Assembly (NCBI RefSeq): GCF_003945595.2 | Contig: NW_024104318.1 | Location: 62,001 to 126,000 of the forward strand | DNA length: 64,000 nt | Origin: Pipra filicauda | Lineage: Eukaryota; Chordata; Aves; Passeriformes; Pipridae | Reading direction: 5' to 3' | Shown here: in pieces, positions 12,669-25,929 of the stretch | Layout of the letters: every line of letters begins with the position of its first letter | Position numbering within the stretch: position 1 is the first letter of the stretch | Notes under the pieces: generated by a model | Databases searched by the model: none | Told to the model about the DNA's origin: nothing | What the model saw: only the letters and a program-made list of their open reading frames with translations | Position numbers and translations under genes: made by a program

Positions 12669-14280
12669 AGAAAGACACAGTAGCTTGTGAACATGCACAG
12701 TATAGACCACAAGCACATCTGGTGGAAAGACAAAACAGGCATCCTTTCTTATGAAGCAACTAGCTGTTCCAAATTCTATCTTCATGTTCTCGCCGGTGGA
12801 CTCACATGCATTTAATGGGGTTTGTTTGATCTTGGAGATCATCAGGCTGTTCTTCATATTAGAGCAAGTGCTCCCAACCTTCTCTACACCATTCCACTTT
12901 CACAGTTTACTGTCAGATGAAGAGGCAAGAAAGACTAGGACATGTCAATATACAGAGTTTGATGATCTGGCTTCTCGAGTTAATCTAGATGTTTAGAAAA
13001 AGACAGTGATGCAATATCTAATGTTGCATAGGAAAACATTGATTGTAAAAGGGATCAAACAAAGCTGCTTCCAGAAAGCAACAACTGACTTGAAATGAAA
13101 GCCATACTATGTTTCTGCTCTTAGTTTAGCTGGATGGTAGATTTATATTAATGTCAGAGAAAGAGTAATAAATAGAGTTATCCTTATCAACAACCTTATC
13201 TGAAAGATATTAGAGATGACCAATCACATAAACCAGGGCTAACCTGGCAGGTTTTTGAACTGAAGCCATTGAGCAAACTGGCTTTACGCACAGAGAACCA
13301 ACTCAAAATTAAACAGCACTTCACTTTTAGAAAGCAATACTTTACTGCCTCTCCCTGATTAATCCAAATGTCCTGTCTTTACCTGGACACCTGTTTTGGT
13401 AAAGAGGGAGGGCACTGCTTGAAACAGTGCTTGAAACACTGTCTTTTCTCTGCTCTACTGCCCACTTTCATATACAGGACAGTGTCACAAAGAGTCCTCA
13501 AGTTAAGGGATGACTTCTGGTCAAACAAGTATACACATTCACAGTTTCCACATTAAGATAGCTGGCCATAAAACAACTTGGATCTGGAAACAGTACAAGT
13601 GCCGGGAGCCAGACAGCATTAGCTCAATCTCAGTGGTGCTCTAACAGTTACCTGGGAGGGTAAACATGCATCTCCCTTTCAAAAACCTACACAGACATAC
13701 ACTTGGGTTTTTTGTTTTTCTGTTTTCCAGGCTTGAATGTCAGAGCTTATATTCCCAGAACTTTAAAAAGGGGGTTAAAAAACCCAAACATACCCAAAGA
13801 ATCAGGAGGATATCATATATACATATACAGACATACTAAATGATATTATGGGAAGTAGAACAATGGCAAGGTTTTCAACATCAGAGTGAAGATACTTTAA
13901 GTATAAGGAGCCAAAAGGTCAGGAGAGATGCAGAATTATCAGCTTCCACAAAAGGAGCCTGTTCTGTTCAAAACCATTAGCACAAAAATCTGCACGAGTA
14001 CTCAGTTTCCAGAATCAGATGCAAACGGATGGACTGCACTATTCTTCAGAGACACTTTATCCTGATTCTTAAACCAATCAAACAGAAGATAAGGTATACT
14101 TTTCATGTCTCTTCAAATACAGTTTTCTGACTATCAACACAATTACTGATAAATATCCTTTCCAAAAGACATGTGGAAGACCATGGGAATAGGGAAAAGA
14201 GTTACTTCCCCTCAAATCTATAATTTTTCTTGTCACATGGCTGTGTAACAGTAGGCAGACAATGGAGGAAAAATTTAGTA
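12669..14280. other. Unique non-coding DNA, no gene seen
   Basis: AT-rich sequence with short frames only. A local tandem motif built on 'cttgaaaca(g/c)tg' occurs twice near 13417-13441. No mobile element was recognised. Confidence 0.55.
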
Positions 14281-14288
14281 GTGTCTCT

Positions 14289-14300
14289 GTGTGTGTGTGT
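14289..14300. repeat. (TG)6 microsatellite
   Basis: Six uninterrupted TG units, flanked on both sides by CTCT. It is short and probably only weakly polymorphic. Confidence 0.85.
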
Positions 14301-14835
14301 CTCTGCATGTTCATTCATGTTCAGCAGTGACACAGATGAACCCATTTCATGTGAAGGCAAGCTGTAAAATTTAGAAAAAATAATTTCTCATTCTGTCTTG
14401 GAAACATCTCCCTGTGGTCCCTCTTCTCTCTTTTCCTAGTTTTTAATAAGATTGATTTTTCTTCTTTTTGCATGCTTTTATCCCACAGTTACATGAAAAT
14501 GTGCAAGAGGTGAGAAAAAAATTTTAAATAATCCACAAAGGTAAGAGCAAGTATGGAATCCAGATACAAGGGTCAGGTTAGATGCAAAACCAGCTCTGAT
14601 ACGCTCTGAAAAACTGATCCAAACCCAGAGAATCTTCTACTAAATTACTATAGTAGTTGTAAAATTACCTAATTTTCCCTTTACTAAATTATTAAGGATT
14701 AAATATTGTCTCATGAAAAGGAAGACATGTAGAAGAATAGCTGTTCAAAATATGAAGTTATGTTTTCCATCTCTTCAGACAGAACATCTGGAATGTAACG
14801 ATGGGCAGCCAACTCTAGCATATATTCTCATCAAA

Positions 14836-14922
14836 CCCCTCTACCACTTTCCTTTCTCTCCACTCTCTTTCCACTCACCCTCCATATATTTCCTTTTTTT
14901 TCCCCCTCTTTTCTGTCTCATC
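14836..14922. repeat. Pyrimidine-rich tract
   Basis: About 87 bases dominated by C and T on the plus strand, with isolated A residues and almost no G. It includes an eight-T run followed by CCCCC. It resembles a degenerate CT-rich simple sequence. It could act as a polypyrimidine tract in a transcript from the plus strand, but no clear AG-exon structure follows. Confidence 0.65.
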
Positions 14923-15432
14923 ATGGTGCCTCACACTCACACAGCCCATAATTTTAATTTTTCCCTTTAAGTTCTACTCATTTAATAGTTTAACTGGCTT
15001 TCTGCCCTATTCTTCCTGCCATCAGGAGATACTGCCTAGAGCAGAGAGTTGAAACAATTGAGATGTTTAAATAAGCTGAGCAGGTTGCATGACTAAAGGT
15101 TATTTTCAAAAAGAAACCGATTAAATTTTAACATATAGGTTTTGTTTAAGATTTCAGTGTTATTAAGACTTCACTGAACCCAGAGATTTTTAAGAAGTTG
15201 TTTTTTGCAAGTTTTGTTTATCTGAACACAAATGCACAAGAAAATGTTTTACATGGTTAGCTGGAAGTTTGTTTTTTAAGAAACCTCTTTGAAAAATTAC
15301 CTTCAATGAATAAAAGAATTTCTTTATTTTATTTCACAGCTATCTTGCTAAATTCTCCTCCCAGTATAAACTCCATTTAGGGACTTACTTTATCTTAGCT
15401 GCCCTGCATTCTTTACAGAACTCTAATAAAGC
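14923..15432. other. Unique non-coding DNA, no gene seen
   Basis: AT-rich sequence leading into the 165-codon minus-strand ORF. On the minus strand this is the region downstream of that ORF's stop. The plus strand reads aataaa at about 15426-15431, but I see no convincing minus-strand polyadenylation signal close to the stop. Confidence 0.5.
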
Positions 15433-15930
15433 TCAGACTCCTGAGATCAAGACCTTCCCAGGATGCTTCAGTAGAAAAACCACAAATGCACCAAAGTTCA
15501 TGGATTTATACATGTTAGCACTAAAGCAAATATGAGTCTCATCTCCCTCCAGACGGCAAGCTGGCAATCCTGTGTATTTGGTAAAAGAATCCTTTCTCTC
15601 ATCCTGAAGTAGATGCAAGTTAAAGGAATTCGCCAAGCGGGGTTCATGTATTTGCTTAAACAATTTCTGTGACCAGTCAGGATTTAGAGGGGTTTGCTTG
15701 TCAGGTGCCTCCAATGTGTGTTTGGTTAACCAAGCTTCATGGTACCTGATCTGTACTATTTGATAAGTGCCTGAGAAATAAGCGCCTGGGTTCACGTGCA
15801 GATCAAACATGCCCCAAGCTGACTTTCCTCGTTTCTGAGCTATTTGTTTCAAGCTAGTGTTCTGCAGGACTGATTTACTCAGTATGAAATTAATAGCAAA
15901 TAACATCATCTTTCTTGTCACAGATTTCAT
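15433..15930 (-). other. 165-codon ORF, unknown, possibly coding relic
   Basis: This is the longest ATG-initiated open frame in the window. It opens with ATG at 15930 and ends with TGA at 15433; an in-frame stop lies five codons upstream of the ATG. I do not recognise the product. The N-terminal 20 residues are Lys-rich with a weakly hydrophobic patch (MMLFAINFIL) that is too short and charged for a confident signal peptide. The rest is soluble-looking, with three Trp, two Cys (motifs PACRL and HICFS) and a hydrophobic stretch FGAFVVFLL near residues 148-156. Codon third positions are mixed, not AT-dominated, and the stretch is less AT-rich than its flanks, which mildly supports coding ancestry. 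By a rough estimate from base composition, an ORF this long is expected at about 0.1 per window of this size. It could be an isolated exon, a retrocopy fragment, an old viral or transposon fragment, or chance. Confidence 0.3.
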
Positions 15931-18900
15931 ACCGGACAGAAATAACTATGGTATACACAAATTAAACAGAAATCATTCTCGTACAGAAGGCTCAGAGAAG
16001 ACATATAAAGCAAAGACTACAGAGAGTCACCTGAAGATTATTATCATATTAATTTATATAAAGGTTATAAAGTCCTAGTACTACTCCATGCATCTGTGCC
16101 ACTGTCAGCAAGTCAAGGTCATGGTGCCCCGTGAAGCCCAAATTCAACTGAAACATAAAAGCAACAAAATTTACAAATATACTGGAAACTCAGACAGGTC
16201 TTGAGCTTTGAACCTGGTACGATATATCGATTTTCAAGTGTCATAGAGATACAAACAACTTTATTTAATAGCCACAGCTAAGTTAAATGCTGTTAATGAA
16301 AAAGAAAGCAAAGTCCTTTGGATTTCCTAGACTGGAAAAATTTGAATCTATGTGAACAATTAAATTTTCTTAGTTCTTTAGAAGTAATCGGCCAGAGCAG
16401 TAGAATTCTGACTTAGCGACTTATCTTTTGACTGAGTTGCAAAGTGCAAGAAAGATTATATGCTGAGTCACTGTGGATAGGTATTGCTCAATGTTCATTC
16501 ACTTGTAAAAACTGCATATTTCTAGAAAATTGGCATGCTTTGATCCCCTCTAACTGATTCATTAGAACCTCAGGTCACCCAGGGTTAAGAAAAAAATCTA
16601 TAGCCACTTCCCCCCAGTTTGTTTTACGAGGGTAGGAATATTTACTCGAAAGCAGAAATTTTCACAGGCTACTCTGATATGCCTATATAAAACTTCAAAA
16701 TCAACACGCTGTGTCTTCCCTACCACCACAAGCCTTACAAAATCCCTACGTTCTTATTTGTTACAAATTCATATTTACTGGAAATAAAAAGTCAACTCAA
16801 ACTTGGAATTGAACAAACTGCCTGGTTTCTACGCACTAGATATAAAACTAAAAAAGCAAATCTACAGGTTAATGAATATTCTCCCTATTATTCACAGATA
16901 TGCATTTATTTGAAACTTTAGATGTAACTTAGATTTTGTTACTCACAGTGAATAGTAATCCTACAACCCCTGCCAAAACACAATTAGATTTTCATACTAG
17001 ATTATATGTGCTTTACATCACTGGAATATCTCAAAGAATTCTTCTTAAACACATGAGAATATTTTCATGCTAAATTACAGTCTCATTTAAAGTGAAAAGA
17101 TTATAGCACAAAACACAGTGCAGACATTATATAAATTGACTGAGATACATCTCAAGAGAGGAACACTTCTTTTTTTCTCTTTAAGAAAAGTATAAGATTC
17201 CAACCTGCTTCTTGGGAGCCTGATTTCTCAAGAACTCGTTATCTGCCACTGCTCTCAGGCTATTGGGATGAATGAGAGTTGTCTGCTGCTGTGCTCAATC
17301 ATCCCTGTGCTACTCCTTCTTCTCATTTCTCCTAACACATTTTTTCCATTTCAGATAGAGAAAATCTAAAGGTAATAGTTTCTTTTCACTGAACTGAGTC
17401 CTGATGTTTGTAGAAAAACAAACCAAAAAGATAGTCAAACTTGCATGAAGCAAGCAGCAACAGAAGTTACATGTGGTTATTTTCCAGGCATACCATGCTG
17501 TTCCTGCCTACTCAGCTACTTGCCCTTTCCTCCTGCCTCAGGGAGCCATACACAGCCTGTAGTGCTGGCCTTGACAATCCACTCAAAGTGTAAATTCAGC
17601 ATCTCTTTTTGCAAGAGAGATTTTGCAAGTGCAAAATATTTTATGTTTATTATTTTCTTTAAAATAGACAACATGTAAACATTTTTATGATCATCTGATC
17701 CACTTTAAGGAGTAGTTGATTTACAATACCCTAGAAGAATAAGGTCACAATATAATAAGGAGCTTAAAGAGTGAAATACAGAGGACCTCAACATATCTCA
17801 ATGTCATTGCAAGTATACAATTGCATTCCTACACTAGGTGAGATTTAATTATACAATTCTTTATCAGTCACATAGTGTAGAAAGTTTATAGATACTAAAG
17901 GAAGTCTATTACACTGAATGGATAATGGTACCTTCTGAGAACTCAAATCCAACCTGAAAGAAGAGACAGATCTAACTCACTTAATTCTTTATGCCCTTAT
18001 GAAGCGAGAAACTGTGATATCTAAAAAGGTAAACAAGACTCCTGTCCTCTGAATTAAATCTCAGGAAGCAAACCTGAGGGTATCTTATCACAGTTGTCAG
18101 TGAAAGGCAGAGAGAAAGCCTGTAGGCCTCGTTGTACTGCTGCTATCAACTGCAAAATATCAGCAATTTTAAATGTCTGAAGTGCATGATGTTTGTACTT
18201 TAGTACTGCATATACTACTCCCCCATAACCATTTTAAAATTAGTCTTTTATCTTTATTTACTTCATCTGTAATCTGAAAGAGTGTTGCTTTCTGCTGTAT
18301 GAATAAGAAAATGAAAATAAAGAGCTATTTTAAAAAAAAATTCTTCCATCCCTAAAGTTTATTTCATGAAACGCTGTATTTATGTTCCTTCAGTCCACTG
18401 ACCAAACCTGCATATTAAATGAGTGAACAGAGAATTCCCTGAAAATGACTGTTGACTAAATGGCAAAACATGTACTTCCATGTGCATTCATGCTTCCCTT
18501 TGAGCTCATGGTATGGGACCCAACAGAACTTAGACCTGTGTTCTCTGTCAAAATATAGTAACACAGATGCCATTTATCACAGAGCTTCGGAATAGAGTGG
18601 TCTGCATTGTGAATAAAACTTGCACTTTTCTTTCTGTCTCAAAATATATTTTCTTGCATTCATTCAGCATTCCCCAGGTCCATCTACAACATCTCTCAAC
18701 ATATCTAGTCTAAAAACTAGTGGTTTTGCTATCACTATGTAAGCTACTGCAAAGCAGGGGGAAAAAAAGTCCTCTTATGAGCCTACATATAAGTTTGGAA
18801 AAGCATCAGAGACATAGGATGTGCGACACCATCACTACAGACAAGAAAAACACTTCCTGTCAAGCATTTCTCTTCTCAGCTCCCCTTAGAGTAACTTCTG

Positions 18901-20655
18901 GAGGAATAAGTTGTTTGTTATTATCACATGGCAAAAGACAACACGATGGCAAACATCAGTGTGGCTCAGGATTTGGGCTGAAGCTTAAGACACAATTCTT
19001 TCATGAAAGTCTTGGGGAGGTCCCTCTTCATCCTCTCAGCTTGTGGCCAGGTCATTACCCACTGCCCCATGATCAGTGCCACAGGTAAGGGCAGCTGCCA
19101 CACCCTGTCACTCCAGCCCCACACTGCAGCGGTGCCAGGATCTCCTCCTGGAGGCACCTGGGATTTTAAGTGAGGAGATTTTGAATACAAGATATTCAGA
19201 ATGCAGTACTGTACATTTCTGCTGTAGGCTGTGGTGATTATTTGCAGACTGCACTATTACTTTTCTGAGGGAACACATGAGGCTGCGGCACTGCAGCATC
19301 ACCTTCCATTATGTTTCAGGAAATCTTTTCCCTCTTATTATTGATGGTCAAACCTCTTACATTCCTTACTGTTTTTTGACTCTTCTGGTGAAAAACACTG
19401 GGCTGGCCTTGCCTTCATTTCTAAAGTAGCCTTTCATACCTGAAACATGGTTTAAATTACCACAGAGGCACATGGAGGTGCTGCGGGCTGGTCTGCCACA
19501 AAGAAAAGACAGCAACAGGTCTTTGGCAGTGGATTTCAATGCTTTAAAAATGCTAAAATCATGTAAGCTAGAAAATACAGTGAGAAGACCATAGTGACTG
19601 ACCATTCTTTTACCTTAAAAGAGCAGAAAAAAGAGAGAAGCCTTTCAGGTTGTAAAGAGAATATCACTACAAAAAGTTTTAGTTAGCACCCAGCACATCC
19701 AACGCTTATATGGAAGAAAGAAATTCCACCTTGAAAAGCCAATTAACTTCTCCTCTTCCTATTAATGAACTTGATCTAACCTAAACCCAGATTATTTGGT
19801 TTGATGTTAAGAATTCTAACATATTGATTTTGAAGTCTGGCCTCTAAAATGTTTCTAATATGTAAGCTCATCCTGTCCATCTGGATCATTTCTAATGATC
19901 CAAATCAATAGGATATTTTTTGCTTGTTTTAAACTGTATTGTATTTTCATGCTTTAAACTGGCAGATAGCTAGATCAAGTTACAGATGTCACTCAGTGGA
20001 AAATCCGCCCCTTAGAGATGACAGTCACAATAGAAACACCTCTTCACACATACTGAAGAGCAAATAGAAGCACAAATAAACTGCAGTTCCAGGCAATTTA
20101 AGTCTTTGAGACCTATCCTGAAAAGAACCATCTGTGTGACATCAAAGAAGTGGTTTTTGTTGAATCAGTCTTTTGTATCATTCACAACACGCACACACAA
20201 AATAGGTAAAGTATCCATCTCTAAGAAGATTTTTTTTATTTTACAAACACCATATATTGTCCTGCTTCCTGTAGCACTGGATACAATCAGTGCCACTGAC
20301 GGCGCTTCATTTATTTTTATGCTGCTCATTATCTAATCCACACATTTCAGCCCATCTACCTGAGACTAGAATGCTGGGGTTTTTTTTCCTGTACATCTGT
20401 AAACAGCTCAGAAGAGCAAGTCACCTGCTCCCTGGCTAGTCAAAAGCAGTTAATTGCTAATAGTACTAATAGAGAATACACAGAAGGTTGTAGAAGAATA
20501 AAAAGGGTAGCCATCTCTTCTATTCTGTTTGGGATAGACTGTGTTTCAGGTCCCTTGAACAAGTATAACTTAAGATAAAATAGGATGAGAATTTGTAATC
20601 GTAAGTCATCACTGAGATCTCAGACATTTCAACATGAACCAAGCTTTGTGTTGCC
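15931..20655. other. Unique non-coding DNA, no gene seen
   Basis: AT-rich sequence. The longest frame is 122 codons on the plus strand (18720-19088), with no recognisable domain. A moderately GC-rich patch at 18960-19160 has short overlapping frames on both strands but no known motif or repeat that I can name. Confidence 0.5.
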
Positions 20656-20770
20656 ATCATAGAATCACAGAATACTTCAAATTGGAGGATGCCCACACAA
20701 GGATTATTGAGTCCAACTCACCACTGTTGAAAAGCTTTGGTTTGTACCACAGTGCTTCAGAGACCACTAA
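20656..20770 (-). mobile_element. CR1 LINE 3'-end fragment
   Basis: On the plus strand the stretch starts 'atcatagaatcacagaat' and continues to 'attgagtccaactca' near 20705-20720. This is the reverse complement of the usual avian CR1 3' terminus, in which 'gttggactcaatgatc' is followed by a terminal 'attctgtgattctatg' type octamer repeat. Only the last hundred or so bases survive, with several substitutions. The boundary away from the 3' end (about 20770) is uncertain; the piece to 20722 is the surest part. Confidence 0.8.
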
Positions 20771-23700
20771 TAAAAAAATTAAGGCACAGAGCATTTCCTT
20801 AAACTGGAGTAAGAAAACATAAATGGTTTGTCATGTGCACTGTTTTTTAGAACTACTTTCTCCTGTTAATTGTCCAAGATAGGCCAAGATTCAATGGTTC
20901 AAGATTCTTGAAACTCCTTGAAGTCCCATATTAGGGTGTAAATACTGATGACACTTTCATTCAAGGTATGCCTGTTGCTAGCAAACAGTCAAATTCTGTC
21001 TTAACTTCAAACACATCAAAGTAAACAGCCTAACTTAAGAAGCTGGAACTGCAATTCATTCTTGTAAATACAACATTCATCATGTGATGGAAATAATTTG
21101 TTAATTCTCTTAAGTTTATAACTTGTCCTATCATCATAATATTACGGAGTAATCACCTGCAAAGACACAATGAAAAAAAGCCCCACAAGTAACTCTAGAA
21201 ACTCTTAAGTGAAAAATAAGAATAATAAACCAATCAATAAATAAAAGAAGGATGACATATTACTCTTTGGAAAAAAATTGTGTCTTGGAGAAATTGGACT
21301 TTGCTGGTCCAAGTCAAGAGGGTAATTTCAGCTCACTAATGGGGGCATTGTCGCCATTTGTTACTCTGTGCTCAGAAATCAGTGAAGCCAGACTTTCTGT
21401 TTGAATCCAGGTGAGAAACCAGTCTTACACACACTGCAACTACAATATCTATCATTTTAAAGCACGCAACAGGCTCATAATTTAATCATAGCAAGGATAG
21501 AATAGTACATATAACTTCAATTCCACAAGATAAAATAGGTAAACGCTAATTAGAATCCAGAACTGCTTTTTTGCATTTCATCTCATGTATTTAGGAAATG
21601 GCAATGGACTACAATATAAGATTTCTTACCCAGAACAACAGTTCTTCATAGTTTATTAAATACAGGTAAAAGCAGGTATAAATTAAACAGGATAATGCAA
21701 AATTATCAGGTTCAAAACACTGAGAGATTTAATTAATTCTTAATTTTCATAAATTTGGCTTAATATGAATGAAGGACAAGATGCCCCTGTCTTAAAGATT
21801 TTAATTCTTTAAGCTTCTGATCTTTTTCTAAACTTGCTTACATTTACTTCTAAAGAAGTATTATCTTTTATCATTTGAACCAAATAGGAACTAAATTTGA
21901 AAAGGCCAGATCCTACCTGGAGAATGATCAGAAAGTGACAAAAATCTGTCCCTACCTATCCAACAAATATTACTTCTGCAAAAATCATGGTGATACCACT
22001 GTTGTCTTATGCCCTTGCAACAGAGAATATATCAGCAAGTGGTAAAATTTCACTGGGAAGAGCAAACAAAAAGTATGGTTCATTTCTGTCATTTCCACAT
22101 CTGTCTTGCAATTTACTGGAGGTTCTCCACTTTCAGTGACAAGACCCACACCTCAAAAAGCTCACTGCTATAAAATAAGGCTTCTGTTCAAACAGCTGCT
22201 CCGATAATCCATATTCAGAAATTAGGTGGGACTGAAAACATGAAGACACAGCAGCAGGTTGACATGCACGATAATGGTCTGATAGCACCTTCCTTCCCCT
22301 TTTCCAGTACTGCTGCCATTTTTCACACTTAGTACTCTTTTATGTTATCCCTTGTAAAAGTGAGCAGCACCTGAGAATGCTCAAGAACTGGAAGGAAAGT
22401 GAAGAAGCAGAGATTCTGTTATAAAACAGGGGCAAGACCTGTGAACAGAATTAGCACATGGAAAAAGAGAGGAAAAGTAGTGCTGTACAGAGCCCTGTGG
22501 AAGGAAACTTGTTTCAAAAGACTTTTCTTTCTGACATGTTTATGGATCTTTCAGAGGGCTCCACAAGATAAACTCCCCCTGTCTTACCCACACGTGCATG
22601 ATACTTGCACTGTAGATCTCTAACAGCATCTTCAAGACAAAAAACAGAAGTCATAGGAATGAAAGTACTTCACATATTTTAGTTCTTAATTAAAGAAGCA
22701 AACAGAAGCTTTTGCCTCTCCTTTGTAATAAAGAAAAAAACAATACCAAAACTCCAGCTTATGACCACCTTTACTATTCTTTTTCTAATGCTAACTAGAA
22801 AGTCATAAAATCCATGAAACCCTTTGAAGCTGACCTCCTTCATCACATTAAACTTGAAAGCCAAATGCCATGGAGAAACTATAAAAGAAAAATTGGAGGT
22901 TTGCATTTCCTTGTTCAAGTGGATACCAAAAAACCAACGTTGCTGATTCTAAACAATAACTGAAGTGAAAATTGAAAAAATACCTGGCAATACTTGTCAG
23001 AAATAAAAAGCAGCTATAGGATCTCTGTATTGAGCAAAGAAAATAGAAAAAACAGATGTTACAGCAGACAAAATATCCTGGGTTTAGGAAATGAGACACA
23101 GCAGGGATCACAACATTTAACTCAGTCACTACTTCTTTGCTGTTTTTTTCATTTAAATAATGCATTTTGATATTTGCTATTTCCCTCCTTTTACCTTGGT
23201 GCATACACAACCATGTCATAATTTTATCTTCTTAATTAGTGCCTTTAAATGAATTTATAGAGGGTCATTACACCAGCAACAACCCAGCTGCTAACAACAG
23301 AGTCCTCAAGAGCATTTAGGAGGAACAGTTTGGACTTAACTTGTTTATTTATTTTTGCCAACAGGAGTCTAGCACCAGCAGTTATCCTTAATCAAGTTTT
23401 CCTTTTCTCAAGTGAACAAGCACATGAAAAGCAAGGAGACTGGAGAGAAATGGTACAACTATATTTATTTCAGTGATTTTCTGCATCACTGTAGTCCTCT
23501 CCTCCCCTCTGATGCAGCATTAAAGCAGTTTCCCCATATCACTTTCTTCTTTGCACACAGCTAGTACCTTCTGTAACAAGTTTAATAAAATAAGATCTCT
23601 CAGTTGCTATACCAAGTAATTTTATTTCTATTAGAGAGGTATCTTCCAGTGGTAGATATATGCCTACCACATGAGTACACAGAATATGAAAGGAAGCAGT

Positions 23701-25180
23701 AGACTGTGATGGAGCAGGAGTAGAAAAAAACATACCCAGAACAAGGAACCAATTAGGAATTTTTTTCCCTATCTGATTAACCTAAGGAAAGCCAATTAAG
23801 CATCACAAGTAAGAATAATAATTGAACTTACCAGAATACCTATGTACTAAAGAAACATTTACTTCTGTCAGGAGAAGACTACGACCAATTAGATTTGCAA
23901 AAATAGATTTGAATTCTGGTCCTTTCTCCCTTGAATAACAGTCCAGTATACTTGTTGGAGGCTCTTGGAATATATAGGTACATGGAACAAACTGTCTTTC
24001 CTGACATGTAATTAAATTAACTGAAATAAATTACATGTTTTAATTCTTAATAAAATAAAATAAATCCAAAACCGAAACAAATTTTTTAGTGTTCCATTCT
24101 TTCTTTGAATTATCATCTGAGGGGCTTTCTCTTCTGAGCATCTGGGAGCCATCACGTCAAGCTCCGGATATTAAATGTACATGGAGTTCTCTGCAGACCT
24201 AATGAGTTACAACAGAGGTCACATTCTCCACTGCCCAAACGTAATTTGAACAATTCCTTGCAACAAGAGTTGTGACACACCTGTGTATAAACACCCCTGA
24301 CAGTAAAAATTACGGCAAGAAAGATCCAAAATGGCAATGTCATTTCCCTTATCACTGCTTGGATCAGTGACATTTTCATATGTACTGTTCCGATCAAATT
24401 TTTCTGACCACGTTTCTTGCAGTTTCATGGTAAAAACATATGATCTGGTATGTGAAATATCTTTTGAGGGCTTGGAAACGATCCAGACTGCTTCCAAGTT
24501 GTATTCTTAAGACTTGAGATAACAATAGGTTTCTCTAAACTATAAGCAGTACGTTGATTTTCAAGCAACTTTTTTTTCTCTGCTACAAGTGAAATTAAAA
24601 TCACTCCACATATTTCAGGAAAAAGACAAAAACATATTCAAATATTGTTAGATGAAATAAAACATTTCACATATGGGTAAATGCTAGCTTTCTACCATGG
24701 CAGGAAGACAAGCTGAACAGGATCATTCCTGCCAAAACCATTAGCAAATTGCCTTACGGTGATTGGCTTGGCTGCAAGTCTTAGGTTTTATGGGTTTGGG
24801 ACTTTTTTTTCCTCCTCTGCTTTGTTTTGATTTTGGGTTTCTTTAAGGGGAAGAGAGAGATATCGGGGAGGGGGAGGATCAGGGAGTTACATTAATCCAC
24901 ACATAGCTTGTATGTTAAGTCATTTCTCCTGGATATTTTGCTACTTAAGTACATCTGGCTTTGTTTAATGTCAGTTTTTTAACTGCATCACATTTTTGTT
25001 GCAGTAATCTACAATGCTGTAATGAAAAGCTTGAAGGAAGCAGAGGCTGAACACAATCCATCCATTTCTTCCCATTTGATACTGCTCCCACAGTCATTGA
25101 CTGTGTAAAGGTATTTTTGTCCCTTACCACTTTCCTAGAAACTGGCAAGCCAGAAATATATTATAAACATACATGCATGC
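20771..25180. other. Unique non-coding DNA, no gene seen
   Basis: AT-rich sequence with frames up to 123 codons (22848-23219, minus) that show no recognisable family. A T/G-rich patch with GGGGAGGGGGAGG lies at 24785-24885. No mobile element was recognised. Confidence 0.5.
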
Positions 25181-25184
25181 ACAT

Positions 25185-25194
25185 ACACACACAC
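25185..25194. repeat. Short (AC)5 microsatellite
   Basis: Five AC units inside a longer alternating purine-pyrimidine stretch (25168-25199) that mixes AC, AT and GC steps. Confidence 0.7.
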
Positions 25195-25199
25195 ATATA

Positions 25200-25904
25200 G
25201 TCCATTTTCACAACATTTATCTCTGGTTTTCAGCAACTGCCCTGTTTTTTCTGTTTAAAGAATTTTTCTCCATTCTCCACTATGTGACATCATTTGTCAT
25301 TATGTATATCCCCTGCTGGAAAGCAGCCAGCACAGATTGTTCTGAACCCCCTTTCTCCATCTCACCACAAACTCAATTTCAAGCCCTTCCTTGAAACACT
25401 TAATCCTTCTGCTTTTGTGAACTGAACATTAGGGAGGAATCTGAAGCCATGACAACAGCTTGCTTCCTGAAGACTCTGCTCTGGGCCACTCCAGAGGCGT
25501 CCCCATTGCCCAGGCCAAACAGTTCAATGCACTCAATAACACAGCTTCCCATCTCTGTGGGGCACTGGCTTTAATGTTGTTCATTTAACAAGGGAATCCC
25601 AAAGTGTCTGAAATTTGGCTTTACCTCTGTTAAAATCATGAACGTTCAGAAGTTTCTTTGAAGTTTACCAAAGCTTCTAAAAGATCCATCCACCTTTCCA
25701 ATTTGGATATGAGAAACTGGTATTTCCAACATTTTAAATTCTGCAATATGAAGACTGCGCTGAATTGCCCATTTGCAGCATTTAAATTTTTCTCTTTTGT
25801 CAATTTTCAAACAGTTCAATATCAAGTCCTAGATATTTAATCATATTTAAACAGAACAGGAATCCACAAAATGCAGGCAAACAGCAGCTTAAAAATAATA
25901 ATTA
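25200..25904. other. Unique non-coding DNA, no gene seen
   Basis: Contains a modestly GC-richer patch at 25440-25570, with no extended frame and no element I can name. Otherwise AT-rich. Confidence 0.45.
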
Positions 25905-25929
25905 GAAAAAAAAAAAGAAAGAAAGAAAA
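25905..25929. repeat. A-rich / (GAAA)n simple repeat
   Basis: Eleven A followed by three GAAA units. It is a short simple-sequence repeat, and no retrotransposon body adjoins it. Confidence 0.8.

Noticed and set aside
18720..19190. Overlapping plus and minus frames of 122 and 74 codons as a gene
   Set aside because: No domain, no conserved motif and a length within chance. The GC-richer patch alone lowers stop frequency.
10451..25540. Shared 15-mer 'tcaatgcactcaata' near 10451 and 25524 as a repeat family
   Set aside because: A few shared 15-mers are expected by chance in 64 kb, and the flanks do not align.
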